64,000 nucleotides of DNA from Blattabacterium cuenoti (GTDB taxonomy: Bacteria > Bacteroidota > Bacteroidia > Flavobacteriales > Blattabacteriaceae). Location of the stretch: the NCBI RefSeq assembly GCF_014252275.1, contig NZ_CP059214.1, positions 187,906 through 251,905 of the forward strand, given 5' to 3'. A model generated the notes under the pieces. It had not been told where the DNA came from, searched no databases, and saw nothing but the letters and a program-made list of their open reading frames with translations. Shown here in pieces: positions 26,895 to 36,213 of this stretch (within the stretch, counting starts at the first letter, position 1; every line of letters begins with the position of its first letter). The position numbers were made by a program, and so were the translations under genes.

Positions 26895-28133
26895 TTATTT
26901 TGTTATGGAAAATCCTAATTTTTTTAAATCTTCCCAAAATTTGGGATAAGACTTATCAACTACATTGGGATGATCTATTTTTAATAACATGGATTGCAAT
27001 GCAAATGCAGAAAAGGACATAGCCATTCTATGGTCTTCATATGTATTAATTTTAATTACTGATTTTTTATTTTTCTGAATAAAATCAGTAATTTCTAAAC
27101 AAGAATTTGTGATATTTATAATCACTCCAAACTTCATAAGCTCATTTTTTAAAGCTAATAAACGATCTGTTTCTTTGATTTTTAAAGTTTCTAATCCCTT
27201 TAATAAACATTTAATTCCAATTGATGCGCAAGTTATTGCAATGGTTTGTGCAATATCGGGTGTTTTATTAAGATCAAGTTCAATAAATTTTTTATAATTG
27301 ATACGATTTTCTTTTGTCAAAAGAATTTCATTATTATGAAAAATCGTGTTAATTCCAAAATACTTTTTATATATATGAGATACGTTTTTATCTCCCTGTA
27401 AACTACAGTTTTTATATGAACGTAAAACAATTTTACTTTTACTTGATATTGCAGCCATAGAATAATAATATGAAGCTGAACTCCAATCTGATTCTATATG
27501 AAAAGAGATTTTTTTATGTATTTCTCCTGGATAAATATGAATTATTCTGTTTTTCCATAAGGCTTTGATTCCTGATAATCTTAATATATCAAATGTCATT
27601 TTGATATACGGAAGAGATGTAATATGATTTTCTAAAAAAATTTTTAATCCGTTAGTAAATTTACTAGCGATCAACATAAGAGAACTTATATATTGACTAC
27701 TTACATTGGCTTTTACATAAATAGACCCTCCTAAAATCTTATTCCCAATAATTTTTATCGGAGGAAACCCTTCTTTTTCTAGATAAGAAATATTTGATCC
27801 TAAATTTTTTAACGCATTAACAAGAACAGAGATAGGTCTTTCTTTCATTCTATTTGATCCTGTTAAAATTGTTATTTTTCCTTCTTTGATAGAAAAGAAA
27901 GAAGTTAAAAAACGCATTGCAGTGCCTGCATGTTTTATATCTAATACTTTTGAAGAACTATACAAACTTTTTTTTAAAACATTAGTATCTTCACAATCGG
28001 AAAGATTCTCCAAATGAATTTTCTTTTCATAAAGTGCCTGTAAAATTAAAAATCGATTAGAAATACTTTTTGATCCTGTAATAGATAATGATCCGTATAA
28101 GGATTTTTCCTTTTTAGAAATATAGAAAGACAT
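26895..28133 (-). CDS. aroA: 3-phosphoshikimate 1-carboxyvinyltransferase (EPSP synthase)
   Basis: Joins PEP to shikimate-3-phosphate, two steps before chorismate. 412 residues, a little shorter than enteric AroA (~427). Seen are TGSKSISNRFLIL at the N-terminus, HAGTAMRFLT, MKERPISVLVNAL, a TPDIAQTIAI catalytic Asp segment, LKIKETDRLLAL, the YEDHRMAMSF motif and the final conserved KSYPKFWEDL. Together with aroK it keeps the shikimate route working for tryptophan. Confidence 0.96.
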   Translation of the reverse strand: MSFYISKKEKSLYGSLSITGSKSISNRFLILQALYEKKIHLENLSDCEDTNVLKKSLYSSSKVLDIKHAGTAMRFLTSFFSIKEGKITILTGSNRMKERPISVLVNALKNLGSNISYLEKEGFPPIKIIGNKILGGSIYVKANVSSQYISSLMLIASKFTNGLKIFLENHITSLPYIKMTFDILRLSGIKALWKNRIIHIYPGEIHKKISFHIESDWSSASYYYSMAAISSKSKIVLRSYKNCSLQGDKNVSHIYKKYFGINTIFHNNEILLTKENRINYKKFIELDLNKTPDIAQTIAITCASIGIKCLLKGLETLKIKETDRLLALKNELMKFGVIINITNSCLEITDFIQKNKKSVIKINTYEDHRMAMSFSAFALQSMLLKIDHPNVVDKSYPKFWEDLKKLGFSITK

Positions 28134-28170
28134 AAATTATTTTAATTTTTCATTTTATTATAATCCTTAT

Positions 28171-29151
28171 TCATCTATCATGAGTATTTTTTTCTTTTTT
28201 TAATAAAATATCTTTTACTTGATCAATAATTGTTAAACGATCAATTTTATATTTTTTTAAAAGTTCATTTGGTTTTCCACTTTCTCCAAATGTATCCTGA
28301 ACCGCTACAAAATTTTGTGGAATAGAAAGATTTTTACTTGTGATCAATCTTGCAATACTTTCTCCCAATCCTCCAAAATAATTATGTTCTTCTGCCGTAA
28401 TAATACATTTGGTTTTTTTTATGGATTTTATAATTGTTTCTTCATCGAGAGGTTTAATAGTATGTACATTAATTACTTCACATTCTAATCCTTTTTTTTC
28501 ATATAAAAATTTAGAAGCTTCTAAGGATTCCCAAACTAAATGTCCAGTACATACAATAGTAACATCTTTTCCTTTTGTCAAAAGAAAAGCTTTTCCAATC
28601 TCAAATATCTGATTTTCCTCTGTAAAGTTTGCAACAGGTGGACGACCAAAACGTAAATAGATCGGTCCCAAATAATTAAATGCGGCTATTGTAGCAGCAT
28701 ATGTTTGATTGTAATCACATGTATTAATGACGGTCATTCCTGGTAACATTTTCATCATACCAATATCCTCTAAACTTTGATGTGTTGCCCCATCTTCTCC
28801 AAGGGTTAATCCAGAATGCGATGCACATATTTTCACATTTTTTTTTGAATAAGATACCGATTGACGTATTTGATCATATACTCGAGAAGTGGCAAAATTA
28901 GCAAAAGTTCCTGCAAAAGGGATATATCCACCAATACTTAATCCTGCTGCTATTCCGATCATATTTGCTTCTGCAATTCCTATTTGAAAAAATCTTTTAG
29001 GAAACTTTTCGGAAAAATCATTCATAAATAAAGAGCTAGTAAGATCTGCACATAATGCCACTACTTGTTCATTTTTTTTACCTAAATCGGATAAAGCTTT
29101 TCCAAATCCTGCTCTTGTTTCTTTTAATCCTTTATTTTTATATTTTTTCAT
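28171..29151 (-). CDS. Transketolase C-terminal subunit
   Basis: Pyrimidine-binding plus C-terminal domains of transketolase (about 326 residues), encoded apart from the TPP diphosphate-binding part just upstream. Visible are ETRAGFGKALSDLGKKN, ALCADLTSS, FQIGIAEANMIGIAAGLS, SHSGLTLGEDGATHQ and the C-terminal TAEEHNYFGGLGES. Such split transketolases are widespread in Bacteroidota. It would make erythrose-4-phosphate and ribose-5-phosphate for aromatic and histidine synthesis. Confidence 0.94.
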   Translation of the reverse strand: MKKYKNKGLKETRAGFGKALSDLGKKNEQVVALCADLTSSLFMNDFSEKFPKRFFQIGIAEANMIGIAAGLSIGGYIPFAGTFANFATSRVYDQIRQSVSYSKKNVKICASHSGLTLGEDGATHQSLEDIGMMKMLPGMTVINTCDYNQTYAATIAAFNYLGPIYLRFGRPPVANFTEENQIFEIGKAFLLTKGKDVTIVCTGHLVWESLEASKFLYEKKGLECEVINVHTIKPLDEETIIKSIKKTKCIITAEEHNYFGGLGESIARLITSKNLSIPQNFVAVQDTFGESGKPNELLKKYKIDRLTIIDQVKDILLKKEKNTHDR

Positions 29152-29173
29152 AAAAATTGTAAATTATTTTTTA

Positions 29174-30034
29174 TCACATTATTGGAAAATCAACTAATGA
29201 ACTTTCTGGAAGTTGATTTAACGCTTTTTTTAACTCTTCATTATTAGGATGTTTTCCATGCCAAGAGTGATCTCCTTTCATAAAATCTACACCATACCCC
29301 ATTTGTGTATGTAAGAGAATCATTACTGGTTTTCCTTTATTTGTTCTTTTTTTTGCTTGTTTTAAAATATTAATAACATTTTTTATGTTATTTCCTTCTA
29401 ACTCTTCTAATACATCCCAATCAAAAGATTCAAATTTACTTTTTAAGTTTCTCATAGGTAAAACTAAATCGGTTGGCCCATCAATTTGTTTTCCATTATA
29501 ATCTATTGTTGCAATATAATTATCGATGTTTTTTGATCCAGCATATAAAACTGCCTCCCATATTTGTCCTTCGTTTAATTCTCCGTCTCCATGTAAACTA
29601 TAAATAATAGAATCAACTTCATTTTGAAGTTTTTTTGATAAACATGCTCCGATAGCCACTGACATTCCTTGTCCTAGGGATCCAGAAGAAATACGTATTC
29701 CTGGTAGGTTTTCATATACAGATGGATGCCCTTGTAATCGAGAATTAATTTTTCTAAAAGAAGAAAGTTCTTTAACTGAAAAAAAACCTGATCGAGCTAA
29801 TACACTATAGTATACAGGAGATATATGTCCATTAGAAAGGAAAAAAAGATCTTCCCCTTTTCCATCCATTGTAAATTTTTTTGAGTTATAATTCATAATC
29901 TCAAAATATAAAGCGACAAAATATTCAACACAACCTAAAGATCCTCCAGGATGTCCAGATTTTGCATTGTGAATCATTCGTAAAATATCTCTTCTTACTT
30001 GACGACATAAATCATTTAAATAACGTTCATTCAT
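29174..30034 (-). CDS. Transketolase N-terminal subunit
   Basis: Thiamine-diphosphate-binding half of a split transketolase, 286 residues. It has the conserved HNAKSGHPGGSLG, FFLSNGHISPVYYSVLA, the TPP/Mg motif LHGDGELNEGQIWEA followed by IDYNGKQIDG, and HTQMGYGVDFM near the end. It lies 22 bases before its partner on the same strand, so the two chains are surely co-expressed. Divergent from smpB. Confidence 0.95.
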   Translation of the reverse strand: MNERYLNDLCRQVRRDILRMIHNAKSGHPGGSLGCVEYFVALYFEIMNYNSKKFTMDGKGEDLFFLSNGHISPVYYSVLARSGFFSVKELSSFRKINSRLQGHPSVYENLPGIRISSGSLGQGMSVAIGACLSKKLQNEVDSIIYSLHGDGELNEGQIWEAVLYAGSKNIDNYIATIDYNGKQIDGPTDLVLPMRNLKSKFESFDWDVLEELEGNNIKNVINILKQAKKRTNKGKPVMILLHTQMGYGVDFMKGDHSWHGKHPNNEELKKALNQLPESSLVDFPIM

Positions 30035-30116
30035 TTCTAAAATAAAATTTTTTTAACTATTATTTTTTAATGATAGTTTCTTTATTTTTTATAAGGAACA
30101 AAATTAATAATTAATT

Positions 30117-30563
30117 ATGAGTATTCTAAATAGAAAAGCTAAATTTCAGTATCATTTTTTAGAATATTATATAGCTGGAATACAATTATTTGGAACAGAA
30201 GTCAAATCTATAAGACAAAATAAGGTAAATATTACTAATAGTTTTTGTTATATGAAAAATAGAGAATTATACTCAGCAAATATGTACATTGATGAATATA
30301 AATTTGGTACAGCATCTAATCACTTAGTAAACCGAGAAAGAAAACTTTTATTAAAAAGAAAGGAGTTGAATAAAATTGAAAAGAGATTGTTTAATCCAGG
30401 ATTAACTCTAGTCCCTTTAAAACTTTTCTTTAACGACAAGGGATATATCAAATTAAAAATTGTTTTAGCTAAAGGAAAAAAAGAGTATGATAAACGTGAA
30501 ATTTTGAGAAAAAAAGATGTCCAACGAGACATGCAACAATTTATTAAAAAATACAAAAATTGA
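30117..30563 (+). CDS. smpB: SsrA-binding protein SmpB
   Basis: Partner of tmRNA in trans-translation. 148 residues, normal. Family landmarks: NRKAKFQYHFLEYYIAGIQLFGTEVKSIR at the start, SFCYMKNRELYSANMYI, RERKLLLKRKEL, LVPLKLFFNDKGYIKLKI and the basic tail KGKKEYDKRE. tmRNA itself is not seen in the window. Confidence 0.96.
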   Translation: MSILNRKAKFQYHFLEYYIAGIQLFGTEVKSIRQNKVNITNSFCYMKNRELYSANMYIDEYKFGTASNHLVNRERKLLLKRKELNKIEKRLFNPGLTLVPLKLFFNDKGYIKLKIVLAKGKKEYDKREILRKKDVQRDMQQFIKKYKN

Positions 30564-30676
30564 TTGAATGATATTTCACGTTTAAAATATGAAAAACGAT
30601 ACGAAAATAGAACAAAAAAAATTCATTTGAATAATTTTATATCTTCGTAAGAGTTATAGAAAAATTTTAGTCTTTT

Positions 30677-32362
30677 ATGAAAAACGTAAATTTTTTTATT
30701 GTTTTATTGTTTACTTTTTTTTCATCTGTCTTTTCTAAAGATTTAATCGTGAAAACGAAAACAAATACCCATAAGAATGGGATTAAAAAAAAAGAGAAGG
30801 AAGATGGTTATTTAATTAAAGTAGGAACTTCTGATATAAATTATTTTCCTACGGATTTATCTCCTGCAGTGAAAGATATTTTTCAAGGATTCTCTAATCA
30901 AAAAAATAATTTTATCATTCCAAAAATTTCTAACGTTGGATTAGGATATAAAAATAAACATTTAGGTTTTTTCTTGGATGTATCATCAGGAATGATAACT
31001 AATGATAGATGGAAAATCAAGAATGCAAATTTTTTAAAAATTAGTAATGGGATCCATGTTTATCCTTTTACTCATCCTTACAATATGATTGATCCCTATT
31101 TTAGATTAGGAGGTGCATTTCATAAATTTGATGGATATAATGGTAAAGAATATGTAATTTCTTCTACGAAATGTTTTATGACTGATAGAAATAAGTTTCT
31201 AGTATTGGATGGAGGTTTAGGAATTAATTTCTGGATTATTCCTAATATGGGATTAAACATTCAAAGTACTTATAATCATATTTTTGCAAGACAATCTAGA
31301 GATTATCTTGATTTTTGGAAACATAACATAGGATTGATTTTTAAATTTGGTAATACAATGAAAATCAATCGTTTAATAATAAAAAATGGAAAAAAAGGAA
31401 CGTCATTGATAAAAAAATATGTACAAACAAATTTGAAAATTAATCAAAAAAAATATCCTTTTTTTATTCCTATAGGTTCAATTTATGAAAAAATAAATCC
31501 TATAGAAAATCATTTATATATAGATCGTCATAAAACAAATCAATCCGATTCTATTCCTCAAAGGATTCCTCATCAATCCAAAAATACTTTCTATAATCTT
31601 AATCATGATTCTTACAATTTTACAAAATTGAAAAAACGAGAAATTATTTTTCCTAAAAAACGAAAAATGATTTGTAGTAAAAAAATTTATAGAATTGAAA
31701 GGATTGATTCCCTTTACAGAAATAAAGAAGATCAAAAAATTATTTCAAATAATGATAAAATCGAATCCATTTCAATCCATCAAAATCAAGGATCAGATAG
31801 GATAAGAGATCCTATACTATTCTATAATAATGATTTAGAAAAATGTCTGTTTCATAGAGAACTTACAAAGTTTAATCTCGGGTCTTCTTCGATTCCAGTA
31901 CAAAAGACCGAATCTGGAACACCACAAGTCCAAGGAACCGAGCACCCCTTGGTCGGAACTTCTTCGATTCCAGTACAAAAGACTGAATCTGGAACACCAC
32001 AAGTCCAAGGAACCGAGCACCCCTTGGTCGGAACTTCTTCGATTCCAGTACAAAAGACCGAATCTGGAACACAAGTCCAAGGAACCGAGCACCCCTTGGT
32101 CGGAACTTCTTCGATTCCAGTACAAAAGACCGAATCTGGAACACAAGTCCAAGGAAAAGGAAAAAAACCGTTAGGCTCCTCGAGGATCCAACAAAGAACA
32201 AAATCCGTACGAGGACGAGGAAAAGGAAAAAAACCGTTAGGCTCCTCGAGGATCCAACAAAGAACAAAATCCGTACGAGGACGAGGAAAAGGAAAAAAAC
32301 CGTTAGGCTCCTCGAGGATCCAACAAAGAACAAAATCCGTACGAGGACGAGGAAAAAGTTAA
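30677..32362 (+). CDS. Outer-membrane barrel protein with long repeat-bearing C-terminal tail
   Basis: 561 residues. A signal peptide (about 1-20, ending SVFSKD) and an OmpA-like beta-barrel (about 45-235, with VGLGYKNKHLGFFLDVSSG and a NPSYDP-like glycine/aromatic pattern) suggest an outer-membrane protein. The usual OmpA peptidoglycan-binding domain is not recognisable. Instead a polar linker (about 240-400) leads to a polar 25-residue repeat in four copies (about 403-492) and a very basic 22-residue repeat in three copies (493-558). Repeat DNA is about 45-51% G+C by my count, far above the rest. The exact function is unknown; the repeat tail would be periplasmic if the barrel is OmpA-like. 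Confidence 0.8.
   Translation: MKNVNFFIVLLFTFFSSVFSKDLIVKTKTNTHKNGIKKKEKEDGYLIKVGTSDINYFPTDLSPAVKDIFQGFSNQKNNFIIPKISNVGLGYKNKHLGFFLDVSSGMITNDRWKIKNANFLKISNGIHVYPFTHPYNMIDPYFRLGGAFHKFDGYNGKEYVISSTKCFMTDRNKFLVLDGGLGINFWIIPNMGLNIQSTYNHIFARQSRDYLDFWKHNIGLIFKFGNTMKINRLIIKNGKKGTSLIKKYVQTNLKINQKKYPFFIPIGSIYEKINPIENHLYIDRHKTNQSDSIPQRIPHQSKNTFYNLNHDSYNFTKLKKREIIFPKKRKMICSKKIYRIERIDSLYRNKEDQKIISNNDKIESISIHQNQGSDRIRDPILFYNNDLEKCLFHRELTKFNLGSSSIPVQKTESGTPQVQGTEHPLVGTSSIPVQKTESGTPQVQGTEHPLVGTSSIPVQKTESGTQVQGTEHPLVGTSSIPVQKTESGTQVQGKGKKPLGSSRIQQRTKSVRGRGKGKKPLGSSRIQQRTKSVRGRGKGKKPLGSSRIQQRTKSVRGRGKS
31884..32156 (+). repeat. Tandem repeat A, 75/75/72 bp, four copies
   Basis: Copies begin at 31884, 31959, 32034 and 32106; the last is partial. 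Units 1 and 2 differ by one silent base; units 3 and 4 lack one CCA codon (GTPQVQ becomes GTQVQ). The period is a multiple of three, so the reading frame is kept, and the antisense strand is also open. My base count gives about 51% G+C for a unit. Confidence 0.97.
32153..32350 (+). repeat. Tandem repeat B, 66 bp, three identical copies
   Basis: Three copies at 32153, 32219 and 32285, identical by eye, encoding 22 residues rich in Lys and Arg (core PLGSSRIQQRTKSVRG). They follow repeat A with no spacer and end 12 bases before the gene's stop. About 45% G+C by my count. The sequence resembles repeat A with small indels (PL..G.SS, Q.(K/R)T.S), which suggests a common origin. Confidence 0.97.
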
Positions 32363-32465
32363 GGAAAGAAAACATCAGACAATCTTCTAAAAAAGAATGA
32401 AAAATAAAGATTTGTATCTTTTATTCTTTAATTCGAGGAATATTAAAACTTATAAAAATGTTTTT

Positions 32466-33272
32466 TTATTCCTTGTTTTTTTTTATATAAAAAGAAATTA
32501 ATATACTTAATTCGTATAAAAATAATAGTGGAATTATTACTATAATTGTACTAAATATATCTCCTGGGGTAATGGCTGAAGCAATAATTAGTATAATAAA
32601 AAAAGCGTATTTTCTATACTTTTTTAAAAAAATATGTGATATTAATTCCATCTTAGTCAACAAGTATATAAAAAAAGGAAATAAAAATGTAATTCCCATA
32701 GACAATACAGAATGTATAATCAATGAAATATAATCTGATAAATCAAATATGTTTTTCGGAAAATTGCTAATTTTAAAAGAATAGCCAAAATGAATAAGAA
32801 ATGGAAATAAAATATAATATCCAAAAAAAATTCCTAAAAGGAATAAAAAAGAAATTGAGATCATCATCCATTTTGAATATTTTTCTTCTTTTTTAGATAG
32901 ACCTGGTTTTATAAATGTCCATAATTCATAAAAAATATAAGGAGAAGATATTATTATTCCTCCAATAATACACGTACACATGTACATATTAAATTGACCA
33001 AATATTTTTCTATTTTGAATTTCTAGATCATTAGATAAAAATGTAACAGGGATAAAAGGAAATAATGGAATTTTTTTTATTATTTTATAAAAAATTTTGT
33101 AAGTAATAAAATTTTTTTTTGCAGGTCCAAAAATAATTTGATCAAATATTATTTTTTTATTATACATTAAAAAAATCGTACAAATGGCAATGACACATAA
33201 ACAATGTATTAAATGTTTTCTTAATTCTTCAATATGTTTCCATAACGGAAACTCTTTTTTTTTATTATGCAT
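32466..33272 (-). CDS. tatC: Sec-independent protein translocase TatC
   Basis: Core receptor of the twin-arginine translocase, inner membrane. 268 residues with six membrane segments. Family features: FPLWKHIEELRKHLIHCL at the N-terminus, PYIFYELWTFIKPGLSKKEEKY after the second helix, and ASAITPGDIFSTIIVIIPLLFLYELS at the end. TatA/B are not in the window. It is convergent with the outer-membrane protein gene and divergent from ychF. Confidence 0.95.
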   Translation of the reverse strand: MHNKKKEFPLWKHIEELRKHLIHCLCVIAICTIFLMYNKKIIFDQIIFGPAKKNFITYKIFYKIIKKIPLFPFIPVTFLSNDLEIQNRKIFGQFNMYMCTCIIGGIIISSPYIFYELWTFIKPGLSKKEEKYSKWMMISISFLFLLGIFFGYYILFPFLIHFGYSFKISNFPKNIFDLSDYISLIIHSVLSMGITFLFPFFIYLLTKMELISHIFLKKYRKYAFFIILIIASAITPGDIFSTIIVIIPLLFLYELSILISFYIKKNKE

Positions 33273-33307
33273 AATATTATGAATATAATAACATCAATTC
33301 AAAAACC

Positions 33308-34303
33308 ATGAAATGCGGAATTATTGGTCTTCCAAATACAGGTAAATCAACATTTTTTAATATACTTTCTCGATCTAATGTTTTATCAGAAAATTTTCCA
33401 TTTTGTACAATTGAACCAAATTATGGAACGATAAAAGTTCCAGATAAAAGGTTAAAAATTTTACAAGAAATAGTAAATCCCATGAAAATTATTCCATCTG
33501 AAATAAAAGTTATAGATATTGCAGGATTAATTAAGGGAGCACATAAAGGTGATGGATTAGGAAATAGATTCTTATCTCATATTAGAGAAACTGATGGAAT
33601 CGTTCATATGATCCGTTTTTTTAATGATGAAAATATATCTCATGTAGAAGGAACTATCGATCCTATTAGAGATAAAGAAATTGTTGATTTAGAAATGCAA
33701 TTAAAAGATTTAGAAACAATAGAAAAAATATTAAAAAAAGAAAAAGGAAAGTACAAAAATCTTCTAAAAGATCTTTATTGTTTTCTAAAACAAGGAAAAA
33801 ATATAAGAATGTTTCCATTCCATAGTCATTACGAAAGAAAATATATCAAACATACTTTTCATTTTTTAACAGAAAAACCTGTTATTTATATAGCAAATAT
33901 AAATAAGAATATAAATTCTTCATCTTTGAAGAGATTCGAAGAATCTCTTCAAAATGACAAATCTAATGTTTTTATTTTTCCTATGAAAAATCCTTCTTTT
34001 GATAAAATAGAAAATGTAATTAAACAATTAATGAATTTATTAACATTGCAAAACTTTTTTACAGTAGGAAAACAAGAGATTAGGTCATGGAATATTCCTA
34101 TTCCATGTACAGCCTATGAAGCATCCTCTGTAATACATACAGATTTTCAAAAAGGATTTATAAAAGCAGAAATTATACATTATCATGATTATATCAAATA
34201 CAAATCAGAAGAAAAAATAAAAAAGCTTGGAAAAATATTCTTAGCAGGAAAAAAATCTCTTATTCGAGATGGAGATATTATCCATTTTCGTTTTAATCGA
34301 TAA
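33308..34303 (+). CDS. ychF: YchF/OLA1-type ribosome-binding P-loop NTPase
   Basis: Obg-related NTPase with ATPase activity that binds ribosomes. 331 residues against the usual ~363-366; the shortening falls mainly in the coiled-coil middle region (about 115-185). It has GIIGLPNTGKSTFFN (P-loop), FPFCTIEPNYG, the G3 motif DIAGLIKGAHKGDGLG, and a C-terminal TGS domain (about 247-331). The NxxE specificity motif reads NINK here. Ends 4 bases before the end of the convergent peptidase gene. Confidence 0.94.
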   Translation: MKCGIIGLPNTGKSTFFNILSRSNVLSENFPFCTIEPNYGTIKVPDKRLKILQEIVNPMKIIPSEIKVIDIAGLIKGAHKGDGLGNRFLSHIRETDGIVHMIRFFNDENISHVEGTIDPIRDKEIVDLEMQLKDLETIEKILKKEKGKYKNLLKDLYCFLKQGKNIRMFPFHSHYERKYIKHTFHFLTEKPVIYIANINKNINSSSLKRFEESLQNDKSNVFIFPMKNPSFDKIENVIKQLMNLLTLQNFFTVGKQEIRSWNIPIPCTAYEASSVIHTDFQKGFIKAEIIHYHDYIKYKSEEKIKKLGKIFLAGKKSLIRDGDIIHFRFNR

Positions 34304-34307
34304 ATAA

Positions 34308-35393
34308 TTATACAAAAAATTTATCCATATTATTATTTATTCTTAATAAAGCTTCATAGATTAACAATATCGTTTTTTCTACATCTTGTTTATGTACCAT
34401 TTCCACTGTAGTATGCATGTATTTTACAGGAACGGATATTAATGCAGATAATACTCCTTTTCCTGAATAAGCAATTACATCTACATCTGTTCCTGTAGAT
34501 CTTGATGCAACTAATCTTTGGTATTCTATTTTTGCATTGTTTGCTGAATCGATAATCATTTCTCTAATATCTTTTTTGATAGATGGAGAATATGTAATAA
34601 CTGGACCTGATCCACACAAAATATCTCCTTCAATTCGTTTACTTATCATACTATTTGATGTATCATGAGTGACATCAGTTACAATAGCTATATGAGGTTT
34701 AATAGTGTTCGCTATAATTTTTGCTCCTTTAAAACCTATTTCCTCTTGTACAGAGTTTGCAACGTACAATCCAAATTGTAAATCAATCTTGTTTTTTACC
34801 AACATTTTTGCCACTTCTGCAATAAGAAATCCTCCAATTTTATTATCCAAAGATTTAGATACAAAGTAATTTTTATTCATAACAAAAAATTGATCAGGAT
34901 AAGTAACTATACATCCTACATGTACCCCCATCTTAAGAACTTCTTCTATACTATCCGCACCAATATCAATAAATATATTGTCTACACTCGGATATTTTTC
35001 TTCTAATGATTTCCTTATATGAATAGCTGGCCAACCAAATACTCCATCTATAATTCCTTTTTTTGTATGAATCGAAACTTTTTTAGATAAAGTTATTTGA
35101 TGATCAGATCCACCATTATGAGAAACGTGAATAATTCCATTTTTTTCAATATAATTAACATACCATGAAATTTCATCCGCATGTGCTTCAATAAGTAATC
35201 TATATGGACTATCAGAATTTATAATTCCTACTGCTGTTCCATATAAATCCATTTGTACTTTTTCTACATATGGAGTAATATACTTTACCCATATTTTTTG
35301 TCCTTCCTCCTCTTCTCCTGTTGGTGCTATACTATTTAAATATTTTTCAATAAATTTTAATGCATTTTTATCAATTACGTAATTTTTTTTCAT
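34308..35393 (-). CDS. M42-family metallo-aminopeptidase
   Basis: Tetrahedral-type aminopeptidase of the M42 (glutamyl aminopeptidase/endoglucanase M-like) family, 361 residues. Two-metal ligands are visible in order: His in IEAHADEISW, Asp in KSLDNKIGGF, Glu pair in SVQEEIGFKGA, Asp in VTDVTHD and His in KYMHTTVEMV. Probably trims peptides in the cytoplasm. Its start overlaps the end of dapF by 23 bases. The exact substrate cannot be inferred. Confidence 0.92.
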   Translation of the reverse strand: MKKNYVIDKNALKFIEKYLNSIAPTGEEEEGQKIWVKYITPYVEKVQMDLYGTAVGIINSDSPYRLLIEAHADEISWYVNYIEKNGIIHVSHNGGSDHQITLSKKVSIHTKKGIIDGVFGWPAIHIRKSLEEKYPSVDNIFIDIGADSIEEVLKMGVHVGCIVTYPDQFFVMNKNYFVSKSLDNKIGGFLIAEVAKMLVKNKIDLQFGLYVANSVQEEIGFKGAKIIANTIKPHIAIVTDVTHDTSNSMISKRIEGDILCGSGPVITYSPSIKKDIREMIIDSANNAKIEYQRLVASRSTGTDVDVIAYSGKGVLSALISVPVKYMHTTVEMVHKQDVEKTILLIYEALLRINNNMDKFFV

Positions 35394-36213
35394 AATTTTT
35401 TATATCATATAAAGATCCTTTAAATACGCATTCTACATATCCTGTCAGATAAATATTTTTATACTTATTTTTTTCTTTTTTTAAAGAAACCCATAAAGGA
35501 CCTCCTAACGTATGAACTTTTAATGTTTCTAAATGAGAATTAATTTTATTTGTTTCATATGATGCAATAACTGATGCAGTCACCCCTGTACCACAAGATA
35601 ATGTTTCATTTTCTACTCCTCTTTCATAAGTACGTACCTGCAACGTATTGTTATTTTTTATGCTTACAAAATTAACATTAACTCCGTTTTTTGCATACAT
35701 TTTTTGATATCTTATTTTTCTACCTTCTTTATAAACATTAATATTTTTCATGTTTTCTTCTTCTACAAATAAAACATAATGAGGAGATCCTGTATCTAAA
35801 AATACGTGATCTTTTTCAATTTGAATTAATTCTTTTTTTAAATCAAGAAGTTTAATGGAAACTAAATTATTTTTTTTCACTAATCCTTCATGAAATCCAT
35901 TTATAGATCGAAAATAAATTTCATTTATTTTATTATTATTGATAATATAATTTTTGTAAAAAAAAACTGCGCATCTTCCTCCATTTCCACACATTGTCCC
36001 TTTCTTTCCATTCGAATTATAGTAATCAAAATAAAAATCACTTTGAAAATCTTTTTTAATTAAAATAATTCCATCTGAACCAATCCCTAAATGTCTATCG
36101 CATAATTTTTTCAGAAATGAATCATTATCTAGGTAATTAGAATGATTTTCCATACAATTTATAATAATAAAATCATTTCCCGTTCCATGCAATTTAAAAA
36201 AATCCAATTTCAT
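35371..36213 (-). CDS. dapF: Diaminopimelate epimerase
   Basis: Converts LL- to meso-diaminopimelate, used by MurE here and as lysine precursor. 280 residues. It starts FFKLHGTGNDFIII, has the two catalytic cysteines in MCGNGGRC and LSCGTGVTAS, and conserved NGVNVNFV and RTYERGVENET. All expected residues are present. The MurE in this window has the DNPR signature of DAP-adding ligases, consistent with a meso-DAP cell wall. Confidence 0.97.
   Translation of the reverse strand: MKLDFFKLHGTGNDFIIINCMENHSNYLDNDSFLKKLCDRHLGIGSDGIILIKKDFQSDFYFDYYNSNGKKGTMCGNGGRCAVFFYKNYIINNNKINEIYFRSINGFHEGLVKKNNLVSIKLLDLKKELIQIEKDHVFLDTGSPHYVLFVEEENMKNINVYKEGRKIRYQKMYAKNGVNVNFVSIKNNNTLQVRTYERGVENETLSCGTGVTASVIASYETNKINSHLETLKVHTLGGPLWVSLKKEKNKYKNIYLTGYVECVFKGSLYDIKNYEKKLRN

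Noticed and set aside
28171-30034. Transketolase split as a frameshift
   Set aside because: The break falls at the domain border with a 22-base gap and a proper start; split transketolases are normal in Bacteroidota.
31884-32350. Repeats as a CRISPR array
   Set aside because: Units abut without spacers, lie in frame inside a coding gene and have no cas genes nearby.
30677-32362. Repeat region as horizontally acquired DNA
   Set aside because: The high G+C suggests it, but the repeats are in frame with a native barrel gene and families A and B resemble each other; local expansion is simpler.
31872-32375. Antisense 167-codon frame through the repeats as a gene
   Set aside because: It is a mirror of the repeat structure, hydrophobic and repetitive, with no start context or similarity.
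34001-34303. YchF as a broken gene because it is about 30 residues short
   Set aside because: P-loop, G3 motif and TGS domain are all present and the shortening lies in a variable helical region.
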